Assembly: GCF_000373985.1 (NCBI RefSeq) | Contig: NZ_KB893078.1 | Location: 1-41,127 of the forward strand | Reading direction: 5' to 3' | From: Desulfobacter curvatus DSM 3379 | GTDB taxonomy: Bacteria > Desulfobacterota > Desulfobacteria > Desulfobacterales > Desulfobacteraceae | Length of the DNA stretch: 41,127 bases | Part shown: piece by piece, positions 7,329 to 15,917 of the stretch | How the letters are laid out: every line of letters begins with the position of its first letter | Position numbering within the stretch: position 1 is the stretch's first letter | Notes under the pieces: generated by a model | What the model saw: the letters and a program-made list of their open reading frames with translations, nothing else | What the model was told of the DNA's origin: nothing | The model's database searches: none | Translations under genes and position numbers: made by a program

Positions 7329-9740
7329 TTATTGAATAATACACTCGCATATACGGGCCTGTAGCTTTGACGAAATCTTGGTCCAGTCATATTTCTTAGA
7401 TAACTGCCTGGCCCTCAGTGAGATATCAGAGAGGTCTTGTAAACTATCTGACAATGTTTTGAATTCTCTCTTAAAATCTTCAATTTTGCAAGTAAATAAT
7501 TCATTTTTATAATCAAAGCCCCTGGCACCAAAATCCGTCGAAAGAACGGCAAGGCCATGAGCCAGATATTCAACCAGTTTCAGATTGGTACCGGAACCTG
7601 AAATGACGGGATTTAACCCGATATCCGCCGCACTCATGAGCACATCCTTATCCCCTTTGGATACAATCCCCACGGGAATGAGATTCTTCGAGGGACGAAT
7701 CAGCACATCTCCTACTTCGCCGATCACGATAAATAGGGTATCTGGAAAAAATGCAGCCAGATCCTGGATATACAACACCGCCTCTTCATTGGGTTTATGC
7801 ATGCTACCGACGAATACGGAGACAGTGCGTTCGCCAAACCCCAGCCGTGCTTTAAGTTTCTTTTTTTGTCCGGGCGAAAGCACTTGAATAGCGGATGTAT
7901 CCACCCCGTTTTCCACAACCAGACATTTGTCTTCATTCAGATTGTACAATGATTTCATTGCCAGCAGATCCTGCCTTGAAGCCGTATAGACCAAGCTTGC
8001 CCGGTCGCACAGATCCTGTTCTACGGATCTGACCTGTGACAGCCAATGGGGATCGTTGAACATGGCCTTTTTTAGATGAAATTCCACATTGGGTGCATCA
8101 TAAAATATCGGTTTTTTGACATCTTCCACGGCATAATAAAAATAGGGATGAGCAAGGACCAAGGCGTTTGCCCGGGGAATAAGCCTATCCAGTTGAGCCT
8201 TAAAATCCGGAATTTTGTCGTACCCCCTGATGGCGGCGATATCATCACTTGAAACCCCTGTCTCAGCCCTGACCTTTTGCACATAATTATAAAAATCAGC
8301 GCCGGCTTTCATCCGAATTTCCGTAAAATTATCTGAAATTTCGGTGATCCCCCCGCGTTGAAAATCAAGACTCAGCATAATAACCCGACAATAGGTCCCA
8401 AGCTCCTTGTACAGGTGATACAATCTCAATCTGCCACCACTCAAGGGCGGATATACACTAAATGTTGATAACACAAGCAGACAGGGGAATTCCGGCCAGG
8501 CACCTGTCCTGATGGTTTTAAGGCGTTTGGCGATTGTCCCTGTATTTTGGTCCGGGGCCTGGCTATCCAGCAACTGGGCAGACAAATTTTTCCAGTCTAT
8601 GCCAGCCACCGTCTGCTTTGCTTTTTTTCCCATTTCAATGGTCTTTTCCCGGTCATCCACCAGCTGCTGCATGGCCCGGGCCAGGGATTCAACCTCGGGT
8701 TCGACAATCATCCCGTTGACATCATGTGTGACCAACTCCATGGGGCCGCCTGCATCGGACGTGGTCAGTACGGCTTTTTCCGACTTCATGGCCTCTATGG
8801 TGATCAGGCCGTAATCTTCGTCATAGGGAATAAAAGGCACAAAAAGGGCATTGGCGTAGTATTCCACAAGCTCAATATCGGTAACAAAGCCTAAGAATTG
8901 TATTCTGGGATCCTTTTTGGCCAAATGTTTAAACTCTTTTTCCTGCCCGCCGGTTCCCGCAATCAAAAACCGCGTATCGGTTTTGACTTTTTTAAAGGCC
9001 TTGATCAGCAGATCAACCCGCTTGAGGGTTTCAAGTCTTGAGGCGGTAAAAATAAAATCATAGGATGCTGAATGCAAGTTCTCAAGATCCGTTGGATGGT
9101 GGATGATACCCACCGGCACCCCGGCCGGAAAATAATCCTTTCTTAACGCAACATTCTCCGAGATGGCATTATAGGATTTTATCCCAAAGGGATTTGTCTT
9201 TGAAACCGGAAGCATGGCAATCGCATCCAAAAAATGAATCACCCGGCGAATTAAAGGTCCGGGATACTCGAAGGTGCGGGACGGCAACCCAACCCTGATT
9301 TTTTTTAGATAATCAAGTTCTTCAAACAAATCTTCAAGAAGGCTTCTGTCAGGGTTTTCAGTGAGAATTCTGCCCAGTTCGGCCAAACGGCTGTCCTTTT
9401 CAACAACCGATTTCCAGTCCTTTGATTTTCCGGACATGTGATACAGATCGTAAAGACCCCGACATGTGTGCTGGAGGTAAACCATGTGATTATGGTGCCG
9501 TACCATCCACGCCGGGTATTTGGTGGTGATGACCATATCAAAATGGCTCAGATCCAATTTTGAAAACTGGTGGTAGCCTTTAATCAGACTCCAGAATTCC
9601 TGGTCCCTGCATGGGATTTTTATCAGTTCAACATCATGAGTTGACAAACGGTTCAGGTTATTGAGCATACCCATGAACAGCTTTTCGGCCCCACCGATCA
9701 AAAACCCGATTGGAGAGGGAGCCGCCACTGCAATCTTCAT
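7329..9740 (-). CDS. Bifunctional protein with two GT4-type glycosyltransferase modules
   Basis: This 803-residue protein is twice the usual GT4 length. Residues 1 to about 400 form one GT-B transferase: a GGAEKL loop near the N-terminus, TASRLETLKRVDLLIKAF at the start of the nucleotide-sugar domain, and the E-x7-E-like site in EAMKSEKAVLTTSDAGGPME. After a short linker, residues about 415-803 form a second module: LSGGRLRLYHLYKELG, VFVGSMHKPNEEAVLYI and GSGTNLKLVEYLAHGLAVLS. It has no signal peptide and should act in the cytoplasm on a lipid-linked or protein-linked glycan. It is the last gene of the Wzm/Wzt polysaccharide cluster, 108 bases after the methyltransferase gene. Donor and acceptor sugars cannot be predicted. 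The fusion suggests two consecutive transfers to one acceptor. Confidence 0.85.
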   Translation of the reverse strand: MKIAVAAPSPIGFLIGGAEKLFMGMLNNLNRLSTHDVELIKIPCRDQEFWSLIKGYHQFSKLDLSHFDMVITTKYPAWMVRHHNHMVYLQHTCRGLYDLYHMSGKSKDWKSVVEKDSRLAELGRILTENPDRSLLEDLFEELDYLKKIRVGLPSRTFEYPGPLIRRVIHFLDAIAMLPVSKTNPFGIKSYNAISENVALRKDYFPAGVPVGIIHHPTDLENLHSASYDFIFTASRLETLKRVDLLIKAFKKVKTDTRFLIAGTGGQEKEFKHLAKKDPRIQFLGFVTDIELVEYYANALFVPFIPYDEDYGLITIEAMKSEKAVLTTSDAGGPMELVTHDVNGMIVEPEVESLARAMQQLVDDREKTIEMGKKAKQTVAGIDWKNLSAQLLDSQAPDQNTGTIAKRLKTIRTGAWPEFPCLLVLSTFSVYPPLSGGRLRLYHLYKELGTYCRVIMLSLDFQRGGITEISDNFTEIRMKAGADFYNYVQKVRAETGVSSDDIAAIRGYDKIPDFKAQLDRLIPRANALVLAHPYFYYAVEDVKKPIFYDAPNVEFHLKKAMFNDPHWLSQVRSVEQDLCDRASLVYTASRQDLLAMKSLYNLNEDKCLVVENGVDTSAIQVLSPGQKKKLKARLGFGERTVSVFVGSMHKPNEEAVLYIQDLAAFFPDTLFIVIGEVGDVLIRPSKNLIPVGIVSKGDKDVLMSAADIGLNPVISGSGTNLKLVEYLAHGLAVLSTDFGARGFDYKNELFTCKIEDFKREFKTLSDSLQDLSDISLRARQLSKKYDWTKISSKLQARICECIIQ

Positions 9741-9848
9741 ATACGTTACTCCTATTGAATTCGGCAGACGATCAGAATTGACTCTTTAATGAAGTTAAAG
9801 CCTTGAATCAGGCCTTGTATCCATTATTATTTTATCTATCGGCTTGGT

Positions 9849-10868
9849 TTATTTTTTTCCCATCCATGCAAAATCTCTGGAAACCTGGACATAATGATCA
9901 AGGGTATCAAATCGGTATTTACCGGTCTCCAAAAGCTTGCGATCCTGAATAAAATACGCCGCGGACTGGGAAAAACCGGCAATTTTTCCTTGGAATTCTA
10001 TTGTATCGGGAAAAATCGGGGCAATGTGCGTCGGATCCCTGTAAAAATCACCACACCCCACAAGAAGGTTTCGTGGGTTAGGTGTCTCCAGAATACAGAC
10101 ACCGTCTTTTCTAAGTACTCTTAAGATCTGTCTTAAAAATGCCATCCTTAAATCGGGAGGAATGTGTTCTATGACATGAAAGGCAGTGACAAGATCAAAA
10201 GATTCAGGTTTTGATGCCTTTAGGTATTCAAAAATGTCTGATTTTACCACAGACAGATTCTTTTCTTGAACACGCCCAAAAAATGTATCATTGAGATCTA
10301 CCCCCTGGATTGCCACTTCATATTCTTTTAACAATTCCAGCCACTCTCCCCGCCCGCACCCTAGATCCACGCCCTTCACCGGCATGGACCCGCATTGTTC
10401 CTGAAGATCCAAGATAACGGGGGTGTAAACCTTTAAATGCCGTCTTACATCTTCCACGGAACCACGGAAATGGGCCTCGAAATCGGCGTATTCATGGTCT
10501 GAAAGACCACCAAAGCCAGTGGTGGTATAGTTTAGGGGTACCGGCGAAGGCGGCAGGGATTTTGACGGCTTTAAAAGCCTTAACCCAAGTGTCAACAGAT
10601 CGGACCACTTCATTCTGTCGCTGTTTCTTTTGCCCTCATCTGAAAATCTGAGTATGAGCAGTATTTTTTCTTTGGTCAGCTCCCCAGATGCCAGCTTGGA
10701 TAGATAGTTTTCTCTTCCCGGCGGATCCGGCTCCCGGCCTAGCACATATTCAAAGGCCCGGTATATAAATGTCTCACCGGAACTGTTCAACACATCTTTC
10801 AGCGTTATGGCCCTGTATAGTACCTGTTCACGCCGAACCGCATCAAGCAGGCTTTTCCTGGTCAACAT
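9849..10868 (-). CDS. DUF4214-SAM-dependent methyltransferase fusion
   Basis: The 339-residue protein joins an N-terminal DUF4214-like module (about residues 23-82, core AFEYVLGREPDPPGRENYL) to a class I SAM methyltransferase. Motif I is VDLGCGRGEW at 167-176, the acidic residue after strand 2 lies in QGVDLND near 188-194, and FDLVTAFHVIEHI sits at 224-236. The usual ILETPNP strand-5 region follows near 259-265. No signal peptide is seen, so it is cytoplasmic. It overlaps the Wzt-like gene by 26 bases, implying co-translation. In ABC-exported O-antigens, methylation can cap the chain and be recognised by the Wzt C-terminal domain, which this gene order fits. Whether the substrate is a sugar or a protein is unknown. 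DUF4214, otherwise found here in secreted proteins, is unexpected on a cytosolic enzyme. Confidence 0.85.
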   Translation of the reverse strand: MLTRKSLLDAVRREQVLYRAITLKDVLNSSGETFIYRAFEYVLGREPDPPGRENYLSKLASGELTKEKILLILRFSDEGKRNSDRMKWSDLLTLGLRLLKPSKSLPPSPVPLNYTTTGFGGLSDHEYADFEAHFRGSVEDVRRHLKVYTPVILDLQEQCGSMPVKGVDLGCGRGEWLELLKEYEVAIQGVDLNDTFFGRVQEKNLSVVKSDIFEYLKASKPESFDLVTAFHVIEHIPPDLRMAFLRQILRVLRKDGVCILETPNPRNLLVGCGDFYRDPTHIAPIFPDTIEFQGKIAGFSQSAAYFIQDRKLLETGKYRFDTLDHYVQVSRDFAWMGKK

Positions 10869-12099
10869 ATGTTTTCTCCGAAAAATATGAATTCATCCCT
10901 TCATTTAAATAAAGCTGCGGGGTCATTCTCAGCAATCCTGAAAAAACGGGATCAGCCCCGGCAACGACTTCAAAGGCTACACATTTATCCATCCAGTGAA
11001 CACATTCGTCAACATGGGTTGATCCGGTGTGAACGGCAGCGGTGATGGAATATTTGCCCGGCCCCAGATTCAGTTCGGTAAAATCGTATACCAGGCAGAC
11101 ATGCTGACCGGCACGGATACTTATCTCTTTTTTCAGGTGATAAGAATTGGTACCGAAAATATCCTGTCCGAACCGATCCCTGATCAGTACGCCCACGGTG
11201 ATATCATCCATATCCTGATAACCGTTGATACGGATCGCCACCTTTGCCGGGCGACCGCTGATAAAAATCCGGGCCGGCTGATCATCTTCCCCGCAAATGG
11301 ATACTTTATCGATCACCGCTTTCTGATTCCCATATCCGGACGTTACGCATTCATCCTTGTAAGCAATCTCATCTTCTTTTGATTTATGGGCAATCAGATA
11401 GTTGTAACTGTTGATAATGGCCTCCGGAGAGCCGGACTCCACGACCCGGCCCTGATTCAGGAGCATGGCACGGTCGCACAAAATTTTTACCGCGTTCATA
11501 TCATGGGACACAAAAACAATGGCACCGCCGGCCGCTTTGAACTGCAGGATTTTTTTCATGCACTTTTGCTGGAAGTACGCATCTCCCACGGATAAGGCTT
11601 CATCCACCACAAACGCCTTTGGATCAGCATGAATGGCCACAGAAAATGCCAGGCGCATCACCATACCTGAAGAGTAGGTTTTTATGGGCTCATGGATAAA
11701 CTCACCAAGTTCCGTAAACTCGATAATCCGAGGGAGTCTGTCATTGATCTGTGACCGGGACAGCCCAAGATAGGTGGCGTTATGTATGATATTCTCCATG
11801 CCTGAAAATTCGGGATTGAACCCTGTACCCAGCTCTAAAAGCCCGGTCACCCTTCCGTCAATATGCACACGGCCTGAATCGGGAATCAGAACGCCGGTAA
11901 GCAGTTTAAGCAGGGTTGATTTTCCGGCGCCGTTCTCACCAATAATGCCGATGGTCTCTCCCTCTCTTACAGAAAAAGTAACGGCGTTTACGGCATGAAA
12001 ATCGGTATGAAAGGATCTCCTTAAAACAATCTCTTTTAATCGATCTGAAGGCGTTCGATACAGTTTAAATGTTTTTGAAACGGCATCCACTGAAATCAT
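10843..12099 (-). CDS. wzt: Polysaccharide ABC transporter ATP-binding protein with Wzt-type C-terminal domain
   Basis: The 418-residue protein energises export of a lipid-linked polysaccharide across the inner membrane. The ATPase shows Walker A GENGAGKS (54-61), signature YSSGM (142-146), Walker B KAFVVDEAL (161-169) and the switch histidine in FVSHD (199). Residues about 265-385 form a Wzt-type carbohydrate-binding domain, as in exporters that read a terminal modification on the glycan. The start codon overlaps the stop of the upstream glycosyltransferase by four bases, and its own 3' end overlaps the methyltransferase. With the permease at 13419-14195 it makes a complete Wzm/Wzt pair. The symbol is given by family and architecture, not by close identity. 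Confidence 0.9.
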   Translation of the reverse strand: MISVDAVSKTFKLYRTPSDRLKEIVLRRSFHTDFHAVNAVTFSVREGETIGIIGENGAGKSTLLKLLTGVLIPDSGRVHIDGRVTGLLELGTGFNPEFSGMENIIHNATYLGLSRSQINDRLPRIIEFTELGEFIHEPIKTYSSGMVMRLAFSVAIHADPKAFVVDEALSVGDAYFQQKCMKKILQFKAAGGAIVFVSHDMNAVKILCDRAMLLNQGRVVESGSPEAIINSYNYLIAHKSKEDEIAYKDECVTSGYGNQKAVIDKVSICGEDDQPARIFISGRPAKVAIRINGYQDMDDITVGVLIRDRFGQDIFGTNSYHLKKEISIRAGQHVCLVYDFTELNLGPGKYSITAAVHTGSTHVDECVHWMDKCVAFEVVAGADPVFSGLLRMTPQLYLNEGMNSYFSEKTYVDQEKPA

Positions 12100-13238
12100 A
12101 AGAGAACCTTTTTAAAAACCTTGGCTGTCTTTTGGGCTGTCCTGGACCAGGTAAAGTTTGCTGCATGCTGTTCGCCTTTGGCTATCAGGTTATGGCGAAC
12201 CAACGAATCATTGACAATTAAATCGATCGCCCGGGCAAGATCATCGGCGTCAAAAGGATCAATAAGAATAGCGGCATCACCGGCAGCTTCGGGCATGGAG
12301 GCCGCATTTGAACACACGACCGGGCAACGGCAGGCCATGGCCTCAAGAATTGGAAGGCCAAACCCCTCGTAAATACTGGGGTAGATCAATGCCGTGGCCC
12401 CCGAATACACCGCCTTTAAATCACTGTCGGACAAGTGCCCTGTAAAAAAGAACCTGTTGTTGATCTCTTTGTTATTCACCTTTTCCAGCCAGGGTTTTTC
12501 TCCCCATCCCTGCCACCCCACAAGCACCAGGGGAATATCTGTTTTGGCGATTCCCAACGCGTCCACAAGCAAATCAATATTTTTGCGCGGTTCAAGGGCA
12601 CTTACAAAAAGCAAATAATCATTGGGCAATCCCAACCTCCGGCAAGCATCCCGGACATGGTCGGACGAAGCAGGGGAAAAGACAGGATCCGGGGCTAATG
12701 GTACTGCAGACACTTTGCCGGGCGCTATCTTGAACTCCTCAATAATCTCCTGCCGCACAAATCGGCAACTGGCTATAATATGATCCGCTTGGGGCAGGCG
12801 TTTTGAAATAAAATGCTCAAACAGCATCACCCGTTCAGCCGGCTGGGTCTCTTTGAATCGCCTTAAGACAAGGTCATACATGGAAAACACGCAGGGCCCT
12901 TTTGTAAATCTTGCCGGGGTAAATCCGGTTTCATGGTGCAACGCAATGCCGTTTCCAGGCTTGCACGCTATCCGATTCAATCCATATTCATATTTATACC
13001 ACTCTAATGCCCTGAGTCCGAATAAAACCGATGGGGGCAATTTTCTGAGCTGATCCGTCCTGTGCTGCCATTTTTCAGTATCCGCTAAGGCAGGCATGCA
13101 CTTAGATATCTTGTTTCTGAGCAGATAAACAACCTCAATATCATCTATCTTTTCCATTTCCATGTACAAATTGCGTAAATGGCGTGCAATTCCGGTTAGG
13201 AGTCCAGCCATGGGTACTGCATTAACAGAGACCTTCAT
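12096..13238 (-). CDS. GT4-family glycosyltransferase
   Basis: This 380-residue GT-B enzyme shows the mannosyltransferase-like GT4 pattern. The nucleotide-sugar domain begins at FVSALEPRKNIDLLVDAL. The catalytic E-x7-E region reads YEGFGLPILEAMACRCPVVC, followed by ASMPEAAGDAAILIDPFD. The N-terminal acceptor domain begins MKVSVNAVPMAGLLTGIARH. There is no signal or membrane segment, so it acts at the cytoplasmic face. It lies between the permease/small membrane protein pair (22 bases away) and the Wzt-like ATPase (4-base overlap), so it belongs to the glycan operon. Donor sugar is unknown; similarity to WbaZ/WbdA-type enzymes is general only. Confidence 0.9.
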   Translation of the reverse strand: MKVSVNAVPMAGLLTGIARHLRNLYMEMEKIDDIEVVYLLRNKISKCMPALADTEKWQHRTDQLRKLPPSVLFGLRALEWYKYEYGLNRIACKPGNGIALHHETGFTPARFTKGPCVFSMYDLVLRRFKETQPAERVMLFEHFISKRLPQADHIIASCRFVRQEIIEEFKIAPGKVSAVPLAPDPVFSPASSDHVRDACRRLGLPNDYLLFVSALEPRKNIDLLVDALGIAKTDIPLVLVGWQGWGEKPWLEKVNNKEINNRFFFTGHLSDSDLKAVYSGATALIYPSIYEGFGLPILEAMACRCPVVCSNAASMPEAAGDAAILIDPFDADDLARAIDLIVNDSLVRHNLIAKGEQHAANFTWSRTAQKTAKVFKKVLL

Positions 13239-13260
13239 ATCAAGCCTGTCCGATTAGTTC

Positions 13261-13419
13261 TTAAAAAAAAATGGGGATAAAGAAAAAAAATCCTGCAAGC
13301 GCAACACAATCTAATAAAAGAAGTAGATACAATTTATATTTACTAATTATTTTTTTACATATCAGCACACTGATCCCTATAAACAACAGAGTCCAGCTTA
13401 TAATAAAAAAAAAGGCCAT
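13261..13419 (-). CDS. Small two-helix membrane protein coupled to the polysaccharide permease
   Basis: The permease stop codon and this ATG overlap by one base (TGATG), a common translational coupling arrangement. The 52-residue product is nearly all membrane: a first helix MAFFFIISWTLLFIGISVLI, a basic loop KKIISKYK, and a second helix LYLLLLLDCVALAGFFFFIP. A longer in-frame start at 13521 would overlap the permease by 100 bases and adds soluble residues of no recognisable type, so the coupled start is preferred. No family was recognised. The position suggests a subunit or stabiliser of the Wzm-like permease. It could also be a non-functional tail ORF, but the clean two-helix topology argues for a real protein. 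Confidence 0.5.
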   Translation of the reverse strand: MAFFFIISWTLLFIGISVLICKKIISKYKLYLLLLLDCVALAGFFFFIPIFF

Positions 13420-14195
13420 CACAAAAAATCCCTGATATCTTTTTCCAGGTGCCGAAGCATGAAAAACGAAACAAATAAAATAAGGTGTGTGACAATGGTC
13501 AACAACACCAGAGACTTGCAAGGCGGAAGATCTCCGTATACAAAAATCCTGTGATAAGACTCAACCAGCACATAGGCCGGATTGAATGTCATGATGCGAT
13601 ATACAAGTTTGGGCAGTATGTCCGGCACATATACGATAGGCGTAAACCAAAACCATAGCTGAAGCACAACCCCCACAATCTGGGCCACATCCCGAATAAA
13701 CACGTTTAGCACCGCGGCACCGAGACCGATTCCTAACGCCAGCAACTGCTGAAGGTAATACAAAAAGGGCAGCAACAGCAGCGTGCGGTTGAAGTGATGG
13801 CCCTGTATCCCAAGAATGGCAAAAAAAACAACCATGGAAATCCAGAAGGTGATGGACTCAGACAGGTTGATGTGGATCAACAATGCCGTCATGGACGTAT
13901 TCACTTTGGTGATAATGTGCTTTTTCTCCAGAAACACTGTGACGGATCGCATAATCGTTGTTGAAAAAGCCGTCCATGGGATCAGGCCTGCTGCCAGATA
14001 GATGCCGTAGGCATTCATATCCGATGTCCCAGGCAGCCTGCCGCCCATTAATTTACCGAAAATCACAATATACACAAACAAGTTGACCAACGGCCAGATA
14101 ACCGTCCACAAAGAACCAAGAACGGACCCTGCAAACCGGGTTGCAAAATCCTGCCTGGTGATCTCAACAATATAAGAAAAATTAAATCCTGCCAT
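13419..14195 (-). CDS. wzm: ABC-2 type polysaccharide export permease
   Basis: The 258-residue integral membrane protein begins with the amphipathic and linker sequence typical of ABC-2 O-antigen permeases (SYIVEITRQDFATRFAGSVLGSLW), then VIWPLVNLFVYIVIFGKLMG. It has about six membrane helices, including FWISMVVFFAILGIQGHHF, YLQQLLALGIGLGAAVLNVF, LQLWFWFTPIVYVPDILP and LVLLTIVTHLILFVSFFML. An INLSES/IRDVAQ pattern typical of Wzm proteins is also present. It pairs with the Wzt-like ATPase encoded three genes downstream. It is the first gene of the cluster; the 196-base upstream gap holds a copy of an intergenic repeat (14238-14324), so the promoter may lie in or beside that element. Confidence 0.9.
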   Translation of the reverse strand: MAGFNFSYIVEITRQDFATRFAGSVLGSLWTVIWPLVNLFVYIVIFGKLMGGRLPGTSDMNAYGIYLAAGLIPWTAFSTTIMRSVTVFLEKKHIITKVNTSMTALLIHINLSESITFWISMVVFFAILGIQGHHFNRTLLLLPFLYYLQQLLALGIGLGAAVLNVFIRDVAQIVGVVLQLWFWFTPIVYVPDILPKLVYRIMTFNPAYVLVESYHRIFVYGDLPPCKSLVLLTIVTHLILFVSFFMLRHLEKDIRDFL

Positions 14196-14237
14196 ACACT
14201 TGTCTATTTCATATCCAGCTTGAATGAAAACTACACT

Positions 14238-14324
14238 TAAGTTGTTGAATTACTCGCATGCTTCGTCTCGGGTTGAAACCTGGGTGGGTTGTTGTTGAAA
14301 GACCGGGTCTGCCCATGGCTGTTA
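14238..14324 (-). repeat. Intergenic repeat element, copy A
   Basis: Read on the - strand it begins TAACAGCCATGGGCAGACCC (from 14324) and ends GTAATTCAACAACTTA (14253-14238). Both end segments recur exactly or nearly so at 35693-35758 plus 37442-37460, where an IS66 element has split the copy. A weaker match to the first part lies at 23599-23651. Length is 87 bases here against 77 in the reconstructed copy B. It sits upstream of the permease gene. It could be a REP-like or regulatory sequence; no coding capacity was seen. Confidence 0.55.
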
Positions 14325-14391
14325 ATTCGAAAGATTTGTTTATCAGAGATTAAGGCGCAACACAAGTTTTTCATTGAAAGGTGAAATAAGA

Positions 14392-15741
14392 TTATTCCTG
14401 GGAAATGGGAAGGGCAAAACTTAAAAACACATCTTTGTACAGATATTTATACAAATCAAACGACTGTGTATCCGCATCGGCATTTTGCACCGTACAGGAA
14501 AACCGGTAGCGTTTTTTAGAGGGAAGAGAGAGTAAAAAACGGCCAGCATAGTCGGTGGTTATTGTCTGTGTCTGCACATAATTTTCTGCTTCAGCATCCT
14601 TTACCCATACAGAAATATTTCGACTACAGACTTCTTCGCCGGGAGAATAATATCCATTCTTATCCTGGTCCACATACAGGACACCATAAACTCTGTTAAC
14701 ATCGTCTTGTGCGGCAGTAAGGCTTGGGATACCGGTATTCAGATTAAACCGTATTGACACGGAGTCATCCAGGCTTTCAGAAGTCATTGTTGCAATGCCT
14801 ATGTCTTGGGCATCATCATTTAAAATACCCGGAATCGTCTCCAGGTGGGGCAGCGTATCTTCCAAAATCGTACCAAAAATCCGGTTTATTTTTTTCTCTG
14901 AAGAATTGCTGCCCTGCAACTGTACTATGCCGCCGATTTCAGGCAACAACGTACCGTCATAACTGGGTATCTCATCATCCTCAGAGACGGCTCCCGTTTC
15001 TTCCCCCGTCTGGACAGCAATACTGGAAATTTCTGAAAGCGTGGGGTCTAAAAATAACGGCGGCCTTTTTTTAAGAAGCACACGCCCCAAGACCGGATCG
15101 ATTTCCCCCGAAAAATTATTACTCAGGATGTTGGCTGATACCACCCCCCAAGCATCCGCCCTCAATTGGTTAACAAGGGTCAACAGAACAGCGTCATTCA
15201 CTGATGATTCAGCATCAAAGCAAAGGGAAAAAAACCAGGTATTCGGGTATCCATGGGTTGTCCCGGCCAAAACTGAGACGCCGACTTGCGTGTACTCACT
15301 TGAAAGTATATATTGAAAATTTCCTGATTCAATTTCTTTCTTAAAAAGATTGTCTACAAAAATCTTTCCAGCCGTATCCATGGAAATAAAATTCGAAAAT
15401 TCAAAAATACCGCCGACCTCAGTGACTGTAGAAAATGCCGGTATTTGATCTTCCTGATCAGACTCATCACTCATCGCCGCCTCGTTCATTTGAAATGCCA
15501 TCACATTTAAAGACTCGTCCATGTTATAAATTTCAAATGATGCGCTTTCCGTCAGTCCACACCCACTGAGTTGATCCTGGGATAGCCCCAATGTCAGTCC
15601 ATATGCGTAAGGGGCCTGTCGGATGGTATTAATATTGTCAAGAAGACTGCTCTCCTCGGCATGGGCCACGCCATGTAAAAAATAAAAACACGACCCGGCT
15701 AAAAGAAAGAAAATCCATAGTATTTTATTTGTACGTTTCAT
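14392..15741 (-). CDS. Exported protein with two degenerate CAP-like domains
   Basis: The 449-residue protein starts with a clear Sec signal peptide (hydrophobic ILWIFFLLAGSCFYFLHG, cleavage after HAEE/VAHA). Residues about 33-175 resemble the bacterial CAP/SCP-like domain: LLDNINTIRQAPYAYGLTLG at its start and YILSSEYTQVGVSVLAGT near its end. A second, weaker copy begins at LLTLVNQLRADAWGVVSANI and ends near ILNDDAQDIGIATM. The usual CAP histidine and glutamate pattern is not obvious, so activity is doubtful. Residues about 345-440 look like a small beta-sandwich (VYGVLYVDQDKNGYYSPGEE...TTDYAGRFLLSLPSKKRYRF), similar to SdrB- or carboxypeptidase-regulatory-like domains. It lies between the polysaccharide and secretion clusters. 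Domain calls rest on motif recall and are moderate. Confidence 0.6.
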   Translation of the reverse strand: MKRTNKILWIFFLLAGSCFYFLHGVAHAEESSLLDNINTIRQAPYAYGLTLGLSQDQLSGCGLTESASFEIYNMDESLNVMAFQMNEAAMSDESDQEDQIPAFSTVTEVGGIFEFSNFISMDTAGKIFVDNLFKKEIESGNFQYILSSEYTQVGVSVLAGTTHGYPNTWFFSLCFDAESSVNDAVLLTLVNQLRADAWGVVSANILSNNFSGEIDPVLGRVLLKKRPPLFLDPTLSEISSIAVQTGEETGAVSEDDEIPSYDGTLLPEIGGIVQLQGSNSSEKKINRIFGTILEDTLPHLETIPGILNDDAQDIGIATMTSESLDDSVSIRFNLNTGIPSLTAAQDDVNRVYGVLYVDQDKNGYYSPGEEVCSRNISVWVKDAEAENYVQTQTITTDYAGRFLLSLPSKKRYRFSCTVQNADADTQSFDLYKYLYKDVFLSFALPISQE

Positions 15742-15796
15742 AATACATTATTCTATATGCACAAAGCACACCACTACAACAGATTTTTATTCGCGT

Positions 15797-15826
15797 TTTA
15801 TAGTACAACAGGTTAAACCCCTGCAA
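15797..15826 (-). promoter_or_regulatory. Candidate sigma-70 promoter for the CAP-like gene
   Basis: On the - strand TTGCAG (15826-15821) is followed after 18 bases by TATAAA (15802-15797), about 56 bases before the ATG at 15741. The hexamers match four and five of six consensus positions. It lies in the 176-base gap after the glycosyltransferase gene, consistent with independent expression. Confidence 0.3.
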
Positions 15827-15917
15827 CATTTCACGATTTTAAAAAAAATACCGGCAAAACGACAATCAGACAAGGCAGGTTTTTAAATAAAAATTGGTCA
15901 AATATAACCCGAATTGG

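Noticed and set aside
15759..15773. Second sigma-54-like site upstream of the CAP-like gene
   Set aside because: GG and GC have the right ten-base spacing, but the -24 element reads TGGTGT and not TGGCAC, so the match is too weak.
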